Origin: an uncultured Lentisphaerota bacterium
GTDB taxonomy: Bacteria > Verrucomicrobiota > Kiritimatiellia > CAIQIC01
Assembly (NCBI GenBank): GCA_903889245.1
Contig: CAISWQ010000040.1
Coordinates: 20,796 to 84,795, forward strand
Reading direction: 5' to 3'
DNA: 64,000 bases
The position numbers were made by a program, and so were the translations under genes. Under the pieces are notes generated by a model that was given only the letters and a program-made list of their open reading frames with translations, was not told the origin of the DNA and did no database searches. Below are positions 44,974 through 53,732 of this stretch, piece after piece. Numbering within the stretch: position 1 is the stretch's first letter; each line of letters opens with the position of its first letter.

Positions 44974-45915
44974 TTAATTGCTGCGATACGCGGCCTGGCG
45001 GTTGCGGCGGCGGGACAGTTCGCTGGTGTAGTGCAGGCCGAGCGTGGCGGCGCGTTCCTGGGCCCACGCGGTCAGGCGCGTGTGGCCGGCGGGCGGCGCA
45101 TCCACGTACAGCAGATTGGCCATCAATCCGGCGATCTCCTCGCGCGTGATCATCACATCGCCAACCAGTTTCCCAAGGACCCAGCCCACGGCGTAGCCGA
45201 GCGCCGGCGGCACCGGCAGGACCGGCCGGCGCTTGCCGATGATGGTGCCGACTGTCTCCACCAGGCCGCGATAGGTGAAGGTCTCCGGCCCGATCGCGTT
45301 GATGATGATGTTCTCGCGACGCCGGCCCTGCTCCACGGCGAGTGCGGCAAGATCATCCACGTAGATGGGCTGGATTTTGTAGCGGCCGTCGCCGAAGACG
45401 CCGAGCACCGGCAGGCGGCGCAGCGCCCAGGCGATGTTGTTCACCAGGATGTCTTCCTTGCCGAAGAGCACCGTGGGCCGCAGGATCGCATACGAGAGGC
45501 CACTCTCCAGCAGTGCGCGCTCCAGCCGCGCCTTGCCGCGGAAGTACTCCAGCGGCGAAGCCTCCGAGGGGTTCGTGATGCTCACATGCACCACGCGCTC
45601 CACGCCCGCCGCCTTGGCGCACGCAAACAGCGTCAGCGTGTTACGCACCGCGTCGGCGTGTGTGAAGGTGGAGTGGTTGAAGCGCACCCAGTAGGTGTTG
45701 TAGAGCACGCTCACGCCTTGCAGCGACGCCGTGAGCCGGGCGGGCTCCTCGAAGTTGAACGGCGCCGCCTGCAGCCGCTCGCCAAACGGATGCGGGCGCT
45801 GGAGGGAATTCGTGAGGGTTAGCACGGACTGCCCCGCGTCCAGCAGCCGCTGGGCAATGTACTTGCCGGAGTAGCCGAACGCGCCGGTGACAGCGTGCAG
45901 AGGTTGCGCAGTCAT
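44974..45915 (-). CDS. NAD(P)-binding epimerase/NmrA-like protein
   Basis: The ATG at 45913-45915 overlaps the stop of the upstream small gene (ATGA). The 313-residue product starts with an extended-SDR Rossmann loop (HAVTGAFGYSGKYIAQRLL) and has the later blocks VVHVSITNPSEASPLEYFRG and SYAILRPTVLFG, where the usual Tyr-x3-Lys appears as a Tyr-Phe-x-Gly-Lys arrangement. This resembles NAD(P)H-binding proteins of the NDUFA9/complex I assembly and epimerase kind rather than classical sugar epimerases. No signal peptide. Function in the polysaccharide-like neighbourhood is open. Confidence 0.82.
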   Translation of the reverse strand: MTAQPLHAVTGAFGYSGKYIAQRLLDAGQSVLTLTNSLQRPHPFGERLQAAPFNFEEPARLTASLQGVSVLYNTYWVRFNHSTFTHADAVRNTLTLFACAKAAGVERVVHVSITNPSEASPLEYFRGKARLERALLESGLSYAILRPTVLFGKEDILVNNIAWALRRLPVLGVFGDGRYKIQPIYVDDLAALAVEQGRRRENIIINAIGPETFTYRGLVETVGTIIGKRRPVLPVPPALGYAVGWVLGKLVGDVMITREEIAGLMANLLYVDAPPAGHTRLTAWAQERAATLGLHYTSELSRRRNRQAAYRSN

Positions 45916-46190
45916 GCGTGAGCCACGCTCTTCTTGCTCCGGTTGAACCACATGATTCCGCCGACCAGCATGGCGATCCCGATGGGGCAAATAATGCCGC
46001 CAACAAACGAAGCCCAAAGACCGTGACTGATATTCGTGGCTAGCTGATCTGAAGTTGCGCCAGGTTTACCAATCTCGAAAAAAGCGCGAACCATGCAGAT
46101 GACGGTAACAACCATCCCCCATACGGGGCCGAGTGACAATAGGGAGCCGAAGACGATTAGCAGGATTGAGCCTGATTTCGGTTTCATCAT
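45912..46190 (-). CDS. Small two-helix membrane protein, MotA/TolQ/ExbB-like
   Basis: A 92-residue protein starting MMKPKSGSILLIVFGSL. Two hydrophobic helices lie at about 8-30 and 58-80, with a Ser/Asn-rich loop (GATSDQLATNISHGLWAS) between them. This layout matches small MotA/TolQ/ExbB-related proteins that I recall from this bacterial group, so the family call rests on resemblance. The stop overlaps the start of the NAD(P)-binding gene by ATGA, which supports it being a real gene. The leader carries GGAGT tandem repeats. Confidence 0.65.
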   Translation of the reverse strand: MMKPKSGSILLIVFGSLLSLGPVWGMVVTVICMVRAFFEIGKPGATSDQLATNISHGLWASFVGGIICPIGIAMLVGGIMWFNRSKKSVAHA

Positions 46191-46225
46191 TCCACCACTC
46201 CAATACTCCAGCACTCCATTCTTCT
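46191..46225 (-). repeat. Degenerate GGAGT tandem repeat in a leader
   Basis: Read leftwards the sequence is a roughly ten-base tandem (ATGGAGTGCTGGAGTATTGG and onward) just before the small membrane protein. One GGAGT may serve as ribosome-binding site. The same kind of tandem is at 164-188. Confidence 0.55.
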
Positions 46226-46227
46226 CT

Positions 46228-47637
46228 TCAGTACGCGTTCTGCCGCGCGAAGAAGGTTTTGACGATGATCTTGAAGTCGAGGGCGAGCGACCAGTTTTCG
46301 AGGTAGTAGAGGTCGTATTGGATGCGGTCGCGGATGCTGGTGTTGCCGCGCAGGCCGTTGACCTGCGCCCAGCCGGTGATGCCGGGCTTGGAGGCGTGGC
46401 GCCACATGTAGCGGCTGATGTCGTCCTTGAACTGCTCGACGAAGTGCGGGCGCTCCGGGCGCGGGCCGACGAGGCTCATCTCGCCCTTGAGCACGTTCCA
46501 GAACTGCGGCAGCTCATCGAGGTTGTGCGCGCGCAGCCAAGCGCCGATCTGGGTACGGCGTGGGTCGTCGGGCTGCGCCCAGACGGGGCCGGTCGCCTGC
46601 TCGGCATCGGCGCGCATCGTGCGGAGTTTGACGATGTGGAAGGTTTTGCCGCCCTCGCCGCAGCGTTCCTGCCTGTAGAAGATGGGACCGGGCGACTCGC
46701 GCCTGATCAGCACCGCGGCGACCGCGATCACCGGCGCCGAGAGCAACACCCCCAGCGCCCCGCCGACCATATCCTCTATGCGCTTGAGCAGGCGGTTGAT
46801 GACATAGTCCAGCGGCCACTTATCAATGCCCAACAGCGGGATGTCGCCGAGCATCTCGATGTGGACCTTCTGGGTCAACATGCCGAACATGTCGGGGACG
46901 GTGTGAAAGCTGACGAGGTTGCGTTCGCTCAACAGGAGCAACTCGGACAGGCGGTCGTTGGAGAGCGAGAAGTCGGCGCAGATCACCTGGTCCACCTCGC
47001 CGCGCTCGATCAGGCTGGCGAGGTCAGCGAGCGTGCCGCGGGTCAATTCGGGAGGGAGGGCGGGATCGGGCGGCTGGTCGTTGGTGCGCAGGAAGGCGGT
47101 GATGTGCGAACGCAGGGTGGGGGTGCGCTTGAGCGCGTCGCGGATATGGACGGCCAGCGGGTTGGCGCCGATGACCACGACGCGTTTGCTCTCCGCCTTG
47201 TGCCGCGCCAGGTTCCATTCAACCCGGAAGAGCAGCCAGCGCTCCAGCACGACGAGCAACAGAATGGTAAAGAAAGAAAGGCCGGTGACCACGCGTGAGA
47301 AGGGCGGTTCGGTACGGATGGCGAACGCCAGCGCCGTGGCCAGCAAAATACCCCAGCCCACCGTCCTCGTCAGTCGTGGAATCTTATCGCTGAACGAACC
47401 GGTTTGGGGCCGCACGTAAAGACCGAGCGAGCGGAAGATGAAGAGGAAGAGGATGGTGCCGACGCCCGCGCCGTAAAGGTAGAGATTACGCGAGAGCGGC
47501 GCCTCGTGGAGCATCGGGATCCAGCCGGTGTCGAAGCGGAGCCAGACCGCCAGCCAGAAGCCGGCGAAGACCGCAAGGGCGTCGGCGACGACGGCGGCCG
47601 CGCTGCATCCGGCATCGAAAGTATCCTCTTGGCGCAC
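46228..47637 (-). CDS. Undecaprenyl-phosphate sugar phosphotransferase (WcaJ/WbaP type)
   Basis: This initiating transferase has four to five membrane segments in its first half, an NAD-like central domain ([19 protein letters not shown]) and the C-terminal bacterial sugar transferase domain with [30 protein letters not shown] and [14 protein letters not shown]. It moves a sugar-1-phosphate from a nucleotide donor to undecaprenyl phosphate and so starts an exopolysaccharide unit. The start is uncertain: the frame is open to 47772, but that extension is translated palindrome array (FFQGLEKLARTFPGLGK). I use the GTG at 47635-47637, giving 469 residues, although it has no good ribosome-binding site. 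Confidence 0.85.
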   Translation of the reverse strand: MRQEDTFDAGCSAAAVVADALAVFAGFWLAVWLRFDTGWIPMLHEAPLSRNLYLYGAGVGTILFLFIFRSLGLYVRPQTGSFSDKIPRLTRTVGWGILLATALAFAIRTEPPFSRVVTGLSFFTILLLVVLERWLLFRVEWNLARHKAESKRVVVIGANPLAVHIRDALKRTPTLRSHITAFLRTNDQPPDPALPPELTRGTLADLASLIERGEVDQVICADFSLSNDRLSELLLLSERNLVSFHTVPDMFGMLTQKVHIEMLGDIPLLGIDKWPLDYVINRLLKRIEDMVGGALGVLLSAPVIAVAAVLIRRESPGPIFYRQERCGEGGKTFHIVKLRTMRADAEQATGPVWAQPDDPRRTQIGAWLRAHNLDELPQFWNVLKGEMSLVGPRPERPHFVEQFKDDISRYMWRHASKPGITGWAQVNGLRGNTSIRDRIQYDLYYLENWSLALDFKIIVKTFFARQNAY

Positions 47638-47689
47638 GCGCGCATCATACGCGGCGGCCCGGTCGCGCTCAAATCCGAAATCCGCGCGG

Positions 47690-47771
47690 CCTTTTCCAAG
47701 CCCTGGAAAAGTTCGCGCCAATTTTTCCAAGCCTTGGAAAAAGGCCGGTCCGGCTTTCCCATCCTTGGACA
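47690..47771. repeat. Phased palindrome array I (3 units, divergent promoters)
   Basis: Units are centred at 47701, 47732 and 47763, exactly 31 bp apart. This is the only array between two divergent genes, so it lies where both promoters must be. The third unit is degenerate (CCCATCCTTGG). Confidence 0.9.
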
Positions 47772-47822
47772 CCCGGCGCGGTTCGAGGTTGGCAGTGCGG
47801 CGGGAAAAAGTTAGAAAGCGCC

Positions 47823-49304
47823 ATGAACCGACGTCACTTCCTCCGCACGGCCGCGCTCTCCGGCGCGGCGCTCGCCGCCGGCCGCGCCCACGCCGCGCCG
47901 CCGTTCCCCGACGCCACCTGGCAGAGCCTGCCGTGCTGGCGCGGGTTCAACCTGCTGGAAAAATTCCAGCGCGACTGGAACAACAAGCCGTTCGTCGAGG
48001 CCGACTTCGACTGGATCGCCGAATGGGGCTTCAACTTCGTCCGCCTGCCGTGCGATTACCGCATCTGGACCGAGGCGCCGGGGAACTATCGCGAGGCGCC
48101 GCTGAAGCAGCTTGATGAGGCGATCGCGTTCGCCCGCGCCCGCGGCATCCACACGCTGCTGAATCTGCACCGCGCGCCGGGCTATACCGTGGCGCAGCCG
48201 GCCGAGAAGCTCGACCTCTGGAGTGATGGCACCGAGGGCGAGGAGGCGCGCGCGCAGTTCGCCGCGCAGTGGCAGATGTTCGCCGCGCGCTACCGCGGTA
48301 TCCCCACGCGCGAGCTTTCGTTCAACCTCGTCAACGAGCCGGCGCGCGTGCCGGCGGAGAAATATGTCCGCGCCGCGGCCGCCGCCGTCGCCGCCATCCG
48401 CCGCGCCGACCCCGGCCGGCTCGTCGTGGCCGACGGCCTCGACTGGGGCAGCCAGCCGGTGCCGGAGCTGAAGGCGCTGCAAATCGCGCAGGCGACGCGC
48501 GGCTATGCGCCCGGCCACTTGACGCATTACAAGGCGAGCTGGGTGTCCGGCAGTGAAAACTATCCGCTGCCCACCTGGCCACAGCTCGCGCGGCCGTGCA
48601 GCTATCTCTTTGGCGACGGCAAAAAGGAATGGCAGACGCCGCTCGTGCTCAAGGGCCGTTTTCCGGCGGGAACCAAGGTCGCGCTGCACCTGACCAAGGT
48701 CAGCTATGCCGCGCAGCTCGTCATCAAGGCCGATGGCCGGCCGCTCGCGCGCAGGGAACTCACGACCACCACCGCCCAGCGCCAGCCGGAAATCAAGGAG
48801 AGCCTCGAAGCCACGCTGACCTCCGACACGCAGGAGATCGCCGTGGCGATGGACAAGGGCGACTGGGTGACGTGGAAGCAGCTCGACCTCGCGCCGCCGG
48901 GCGGGCCCGCGACCAGGTTGGAGGCCGCCGGCGAGTGGGGTCAGAAGCAGGCGACGTGGACGGTTGGCGCCGACGGCGTCGCCCGCAACGCGACCGCCAA
49001 GGTCGAGTGCGACCGCGACATACTCTGGACGAAGAACGTCGAGCCGTTCGTCAAGCTGCGCGATAGTGGCGTCGGCGTGATGGTGGGCGAGTGGGGTTGC
49101 CACAACCGCACGCCGCACGCGGTGGTGCTGGCGTGGGCGCGCGACTGCCTCGCCAACTGGAAGCGCGCGAACTTCGGCTGGGCGCTCTGGAATTTCCGCG
49201 GCAGCTTCGGCATCCTCGATAGCGACCGCAAAGACGTGAAGTACGAGGCTTTCCGCGGCCACAAACTCGACCGCCAGTTGCTGGAACTGCTCCGCGAGTT
49301 TTGA
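47823..49304 (+). CDS. Tat-exported GH5-like glycoside hydrolase with an inserted domain
   Basis: The 493-residue protein has a twin-arginine signal (NRRHFLRTAALSGAALAAG). GH5 landmarks are NFVRLPCDYRIW, NLHRAPGY, the acid/base Glu172 in NLVNEP, and the nucleophile Glu423 in VGEWGC, with WALWNFRG near the C-terminus. Between about 245 and 395 there is an extra beta-rich stretch (KVALHLTKVSYAAQLVIKAD, TLTSDTQEIAVAMDKGDWVT) that is not part of the usual barrel and looks like an inserted carbohydrate-binding-like domain. Likely an endo- or exo-beta-glycosidase; subfamily not assigned. Confidence 0.87.
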   Translation: MNRRHFLRTAALSGAALAAGRAHAAPPFPDATWQSLPCWRGFNLLEKFQRDWNNKPFVEADFDWIAEWGFNFVRLPCDYRIWTEAPGNYREAPLKQLDEAIAFARARGIHTLLNLHRAPGYTVAQPAEKLDLWSDGTEGEEARAQFAAQWQMFAARYRGIPTRELSFNLVNEPARVPAEKYVRAAAAAVAAIRRADPGRLVVADGLDWGSQPVPELKALQIAQATRGYAPGHLTHYKASWVSGSENYPLPTWPQLARPCSYLFGDGKKEWQTPLVLKGRFPAGTKVALHLTKVSYAAQLVIKADGRPLARRELTTTTAQRQPEIKESLEATLTSDTQEIAVAMDKGDWVTWKQLDLAPPGGPATRLEAAGEWGQKQATWTVGADGVARNATAKVECDRDILWTKNVEPFVKLRDSGVGVMVGEWGCHNRTPHAVVLAWARDCLANWKRANFGWALWNFRGSFGILDSDRKDVKYEAFRGHKLDRQLLELLREF

Positions 49305-49357
49305 GGGAAGAGAGGGGCGAGTGGCAAGAGACACGGTAATTTGGTTGGAAGGTGGAG

Positions 49358-49377
49358 GGCCACGCTCCGTCGTGGCC
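49358..49377. other. Perfect hairpin upstream of a lipoprotein gene
   Basis: GGCCACG and CGTGGCC pair over seven bases around CTCCGT in the 101-base gap between the GH5 stop and the lipoprotein start. No T-tract follows on either strand. The wording is like short hairpin elements I recall as dispersed in related genomes, which I cannot check here. Confidence 0.5.
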
Positions 49378-49405
49378 GCTCAAAAAGCGAGAGAGGACTG
49401 ACGCT

Positions 49406-49762
49406 ATGAAACTGATGCTGATGTTGGTGGGGCTGTTGCTCGCGGGCTGCACAACGCCGGGGCCGCGCGGACGGGTGGGCGGCATTGTGGCCGCGCACGA
49501 GGCGCGGCAGGTGGCCCTGGCCTGCTTTGTCTGGGCCAACGAACATCAAGGCCAACTGCCGGAGAGCCTCGCCGTGCTCAAGGATTACACCGGCCTCCAA
49601 AACCTCGAGGCCTTTGAACTCGTTGCCAAGGGCAAACTGGCCGACCTCAAGGAGCCGGCCGCCACCGTGCTCGTACGCGAAAAGCAAGCCAGCCCCGGCG
49701 CCCGCCGCGCCGTCGCCTATGCCGACGGCCATGCCGATCTCATCAGCATCCCCAAGCCTTAA
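49406..49762 (+). CDS. Small lipoprotein with prepilin-like 'DGH' ending
   Basis: A 118-residue protein with a lipobox (LVGLLLAGC) making Cys15 the likely lipid site. After it, a helix (VAAHEARQVALACFVWANEH) and a C-terminal AVAYADGHADLI stretch resemble the core of pseudopilin-like H-X9-DG proteins abundant in planctomycetes and Verrucomicrobiota, minus the prepilin peptidase site. Function is unknown. It converges with the next gene (five-base gap). Confidence 0.68.
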   Translation: MKLMLMLVGLLLAGCTTPGPRGRVGGIVAAHEARQVALACFVWANEHQGQLPESLAVLKDYTGLQNLEAFELVAKGKLADLKEPAATVLVREKQASPGARRAVAYADGHADLISIPKP

Positions 49763-49767
49763 TCAAA

Positions 49768-51822
49768 TCAGCGCGCGGCGGGGCTGACGATCAGGCGCGT
49801 TTCGACGCCGGGCTGGAGCGCGAGGGCGAGGCCGTCGCGCATCTCCTGCCCGGTCGCCTGCTGCTCGCGGCCGGCGGGCGCGCCGGAAATGAGGTAGCGG
49901 CTGCCGGCCGCCACGGTGAACCATTCGGGGAACTGGTTGATGCGCGGATAATCCAGCGGGAGGTGCAGGTGCTCCTTGTGGCGCGGTCGGTCGAAGATCA
50001 GCCTGCCGCTCCACGGTTGGTCGGCGGCGAGGCTGAGCAGCAGCCGGTCGCCCTCGCGCACCGCGCCGAGGCGGACATCGGCGCGCCACGGCTCAACGTG
50101 ACAGCCCTGCGTCTTCCAGAGCGCGTACATCAGCGAGGTGCGCGCGGAGTTGCCATCGCCGTGCCAGCCCTCGATCACGCCATCGGGCTGCTGCTTGCCC
50201 CACATCGTCTTGATCTCGGCATCCACCCACTCGAAGGCCGAGGCGACCGGCTCGCGGTTGAGCAGGGTGATCGCGCCCTCGATGGAATCGGCGTAGCCAT
50301 CGGCGGAACTGCTCTGGCACATGCCGCCCTGGCCGGTGTAATGCGCCTTGAGGTTGGACAGCGCCTGGCGCACGGCGTCGCGGTAGGCGGGGGTGCCGTC
50401 AAGCAGGAAGGCGGTGTAGAGGCCATCGAGGTTATAGCCCCAGTTGTCGGTCAACGCCGGCGTATGCTCTTCCGTGCGCGTGTTGACGCGCAGATAGAAC
50501 AGGCCGTGCTCGTTGCGGGCGATCTGGAGCAGGCGATCGTAGAGTTCATGCAGCGGTTTCTCGTAGGCTTTCTTCTTGGCCGGCGCGGCGAAGTGGCAGG
50601 CGAGATAAAGCTCGGAGAGGCCGTTGATCACCTCGCACGAGTGGTCGCCCAACTGGAGTTCCTTCATGTCGCGCGTCGGGTGGTGGTCGCCGAGCAGGTA
50701 GTAGTCGCCGAGGCGGATCGCCCAGTCGAGATACTTGCGGTCGCCGGTGAACCAGAAGAGGCGCGCGCAGGCCTGGAGCAGGTCGCCGTTGACCTCGAAG
50801 TTCAGCGTCGGGATGTTGCCGGACGGCGTCGCGATGGGCGCGTGCTTCCAGATGTCGTCAATGATCCCGGTCGCCCGCTGCGACCACGGGCTGGGACCGA
50901 GCCACTCGGTAATCGGGAGCAGGCCGTCCTTCACGTACTCGGTGCCGTCGAAAATGATCGCGTCGAGGTTGACCTGCTCGCGCCGCCAGCCCTGCTTCAC
51001 AAAGTCGAAATCGTCCGGCAGCCGGTCCACGCGACAGGTCAGCTTGCTTTCCGTTTGCAGCATCTCGGTGAGCCGGCCGGCGAGCAGCGCGCGGTCGGTC
51101 AGCGCGGCGGTGAGGACCATGAACGGGTAGTTATCGGCGGCGGCGTCGCGGCCGTTCCAGTAGTGCGACTCGCGCAGGTTGCGCGGGATCAGGCCGGTCT
51201 TGGGATCAGCGTGCGCGAGCCAGCCATCAATATATTTGCGGCTGCGGTAGAACGCCTCGGCCGCCTGCCGCGCATGTTGCTCCGCCCGCCGGAACAGAGT
51301 TTCCTGCGGCGTACTGGACGCGGGCGCGGGCGGCACGCGGTCCCACACGGCGCGCATCTCGGCGAAGGCCACCGGCCGCTCCGCCTTGATGGGTTGAACC
51401 GTGATTGCGACCGGCGCGGCGGCGGCCTCCGGCGCCAGCAGTTGCACCGCAGAGAGGAAGGCCGCCTTGCCGCCGGGCGGCGGCGCCAGTTCAATTTCAT
51501 ATTTCCCGCCGGCGACGCCGGCAGGCACCGGCACGCGCAGCCAGCGATAACCGTCGTAGCCGCCCGACTGCAAAGGCAGAGTTTTCCCGTTGAGTTTCAT
51601 GGCGGCGCCGCGCTGGTCGTTCTTCGCGCCCCAGCGGAGATTCAGCACGTGGCCGGGCTGGGGCGCGACGGGAATCGTCAGGCGCAGCGCGGAGTCGCCC
51701 AGGAAAAGATAGCGCTCGCCGGCATAGGTTTGCCGGCCGTCGCCGAATTTGATTTCCGCGAGCACGGACTCGGCGCGCGCGCCGGACAACACGAGGAACA
51801 ACACGAACAGAATTTTGTGCAT
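49768..51822 (-). CDS. Unrecognised exported protein, possibly an (alpha/alpha)-barrel glycosidase or lyase
   Basis: The ATG at 51820-51822 begins a signal peptide (MHKILFVLFLVLSGARA); the longer open frame upstream is not protein-like. Of 684 residues, about 20-140 are a beta domain (YEIELAPPPGGKAAFLSAVQ). About 170-590 is helical with aromatic and acidic loops (HYWNGRDAAADNYPFMV, WGYNLDGLYTAFLLDGTPAY, CQSSSADGYADSIEGA), the look of an (alpha/alpha) toroid as in six-hairpin glycosidases and some epimerases or lyases. A small beta domain closes the protein. I cannot name the family. It is coupled to the upstream hydrolase-like gene (17-base gap). Confidence 0.7.
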   Translation of the reverse strand: MHKILFVLFLVLSGARAESVLAEIKFGDGRQTYAGERYLFLGDSALRLTIPVAPQPGHVLNLRWGAKNDQRGAAMKLNGKTLPLQSGGYDGYRWLRVPVPAGVAGGKYEIELAPPPGGKAAFLSAVQLLAPEAAAAPVAITVQPIKAERPVAFAEMRAVWDRVPPAPASSTPQETLFRRAEQHARQAAEAFYRSRKYIDGWLAHADPKTGLIPRNLRESHYWNGRDAAADNYPFMVLTAALTDRALLAGRLTEMLQTESKLTCRVDRLPDDFDFVKQGWRREQVNLDAIIFDGTEYVKDGLLPITEWLGPSPWSQRATGIIDDIWKHAPIATPSGNIPTLNFEVNGDLLQACARLFWFTGDRKYLDWAIRLGDYYLLGDHHPTRDMKELQLGDHSCEVINGLSELYLACHFAAPAKKKAYEKPLHELYDRLLQIARNEHGLFYLRVNTRTEEHTPALTDNWGYNLDGLYTAFLLDGTPAYRDAVRQALSNLKAHYTGQGGMCQSSSADGYADSIEGAITLLNREPVASAFEWVDAEIKTMWGKQQPDGVIEGWHGDGNSARTSLMYALWKTQGCHVEPWRADVRLGAVREGDRLLLSLAADQPWSGRLIFDRPRHKEHLHLPLDYPRINQFPEWFTVAAGSRYLISGAPAGREQQATGQEMRDGLALALQPGVETRLIVSPAAR

Positions 51823-51839
51823 GGCTGTCTCCAGGAAGA

Positions 51840-53273
51840 TCATGGCAGGGCCTGGCCGCCGCGGCGTGGCGGCAACGGGCCGCGCGGGGGCAGCGCGCCG
51901 CCGCGCTGCTGCGGGGCAGGGAGGGTCCACGGCGCCTTGGGATAGAGCACCGCGTCGAGGTTCTTCGACCAGTTCTGCGCGTGGCAGCGGTCGGCGAGTT
52001 CGCAGACCACGGCCTTCATGTAGAGCGTCAGCGGCAGCTCTTGAGGTTCGAGCCCAGTGCGGATGTTCCGGCGCGACCAGGCGAGGCCGGCATCGTTGTC
52101 GGGGAACTTCAGGCCGGCGGTGCGTTCGCGCGGGAAGCCGGCGGCGACGCGCTCGGTGTAGGCGCGGTCGGCGTTGAGCCGCACGAACTTCGCGCCCGCG
52201 GTCCGGTAGCCCTCGACCTGCGCCAGGATGTGCGGGTGGTCGGGCGCTATCTGCACGTGGTCGCGCTCGTTGGCATAGACGATCACCGCGAGGTTGGTGC
52301 AGTTGCGCACGGCGTTGGTGATGCTGTTCTGCGCGTCGCGCCAGCGCCAGAACTCCTCGGCCTCCGCGAGCATCGGGATGTGCGCGGGGCGCGACCCGCC
52401 GAACAGCTTGCGGGCCTCGGCGGCGCGGATCAGGCGCGGCGTGTACCAGACCTTCTGCCCCTGCCCGCAATCAAAGGTGAACGCATTGACGGCGAAATCG
52501 CTCTGCTCCGAAAATTTCCCATCGCCATCCACGTCGAAGAACAATGAGCCGCGCAGCGGCGTGCCCGCGCCGCGCCAGCGCTTGCCGGGGCCGGGCTGGA
52601 GGTTCGCGTCCCACGCGAGCTTGGCCAGATCAAGCACACCGGTCTCCGGGTTATAGGCCGGGTTGAGCTTGTCATCGCGCCCGCCGAGCTCCACGTTGAC
52701 CGCGCCCTCGCCGTAGGGCGACTCCATCGAGGCATAGAACGCGAGATCGCGGAATTCCGCGCCGTGCGTCGCCATCGCCAGACCGCACGCGTTGCCGCCA
52801 TGACTGGAGCCCTCGATGCCGGTAAGCGCGGTCAGCACCCTGGTGCGCGGGACCAGCTCGCCGATGCGGCGGCCGTCCTTGTCGGCGAGCTTGCCGCTGG
52901 CGAACTTGATCACGTCGGCCAGCGCGCGGATGCAGTCGGGGCCGCGGTGATCGTAGGTGCCGCCGCTGGTCCACTCGCCGTGACCGCCGCCGGGAAACGC
53001 AAAACGCACCTCGACGAAGCCGAAGCCGGAATGACCCGGCGCGCCCTCCGCCGCACCCTTGTCCGCGCCGCCGGGGACGAAGACGACCACCGGCGCGCCA
53101 TCGCTATAGCGCGGCGTCAGCGGCGGCAACACGCCCACCGCGATGCCGCGCTCGCCACCCGCGGCCGAGGGGATGAACGTGTGAACCCACGGCGCGCGGA
53201 TTTCGCGCTGCGCCTGCGCGCCGGGCAGGGCGAGGCAGAAAAGCAGGACGGCGAGGACGGATTTCATTTTCAT
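51840..53273 (-). CDS. Exported alpha/beta-hydrolase-like protein with an EF-hand-type loop
   Basis: A 477-residue protein with a signal peptide (about 1-21). Strand-turn blocks PVVVFVPGGADKG and a Gly-Ser-Ser-His-Gly-Gly elbow (GIEGSSHGGNACGL near 153-166) suggest an alpha/beta hydrolase with Ser as nucleophile. A calcium-loop-like DVDGDGKFSEQSD interrupts it near residue 250. The C-terminus is Pro/Arg/Gly-rich (QRGGALPPRGPLPPRRGG). Without clear acid and histidine residues I leave it at fold level. It heads a two-gene leftward unit. Confidence 0.65.
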   Translation of the reverse strand: MKMKSVLAVLLFCLALPGAQAQREIRAPWVHTFIPSAAGGERGIAVGVLPPLTPRYSDGAPVVVFVPGGADKGAAEGAPGHSGFGFVEVRFAFPGGGHGEWTSGGTYDHRGPDCIRALADVIKFASGKLADKDGRRIGELVPRTRVLTALTGIEGSSHGGNACGLAMATHGAEFRDLAFYASMESPYGEGAVNVELGGRDDKLNPAYNPETGVLDLAKLAWDANLQPGPGKRWRGAGTPLRGSLFFDVDGDGKFSEQSDFAVNAFTFDCGQGQKVWYTPRLIRAAEARKLFGGSRPAHIPMLAEAEEFWRWRDAQNSITNAVRNCTNLAVIVYANERDHVQIAPDHPHILAQVEGYRTAGAKFVRLNADRAYTERVAAGFPRERTAGLKFPDNDAGLAWSRRNIRTGLEPQELPLTLYMKAVVCELADRCHAQNWSKNLDAVLYPKAPWTLPAPQQRGGALPPRGPLPPRRGGQALP

Positions 53274-53732
53274 GGTGCGAGTTTATAGGCCGTGCATTGT
53301 GCCGTGTCCAGCCGCGGAAAGTGACGAGGGGCGAGGGGCGAGTGATGGGTGGTGGGGGTACATGGCTGCTGTATGGGCAGCGCCCTGTCGAGCGCGCGGA
53401 GAATTGAACAGCGCAGACGGGAAGAGTTGCTCGCACCTTCCCTATCTGTCTTCTTCGTTCCGGCGTTCCTGCTTTCCTTATTCAAAAAGCCGGAAAATAA
53501 ACAGTGAAGACGGGAGGGCGGGAAGAGGCAGGGCACAAAATCATGAGGGCAGAAGCATGGCAGCAGATGGACAGAAAAACAGGGGACAGGGAGAGGCTGA
53601 CCGGAGGAGGGGTTGTCCGGCGCAAGTCCAGGTTGCGGTTCGGCCCTCTATGTAGTCAGCAGCAGGTTTTCTCTTTGGTTTTGCCGGCGGGCTGGGCGTT
53701 GCAACGGGGGGCTTTTCGGATATGATGCGGCC
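53274..53732. other. Long intergenic region with purine-rich minisatellite-like relics
   Basis: The 459 bases between two divergent genes hold no gene I can support. Short degenerate tandems are visible: GAGGGGC twice at about 53327-53342 (the same GAGGGGCGAGTG is at 49313-49324), and several CAGA/GGCAG-type repeats at 53530-53590. It must contain promoters for both neighbours but no palindrome array. Nothing else stands out. Confidence 0.55.
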
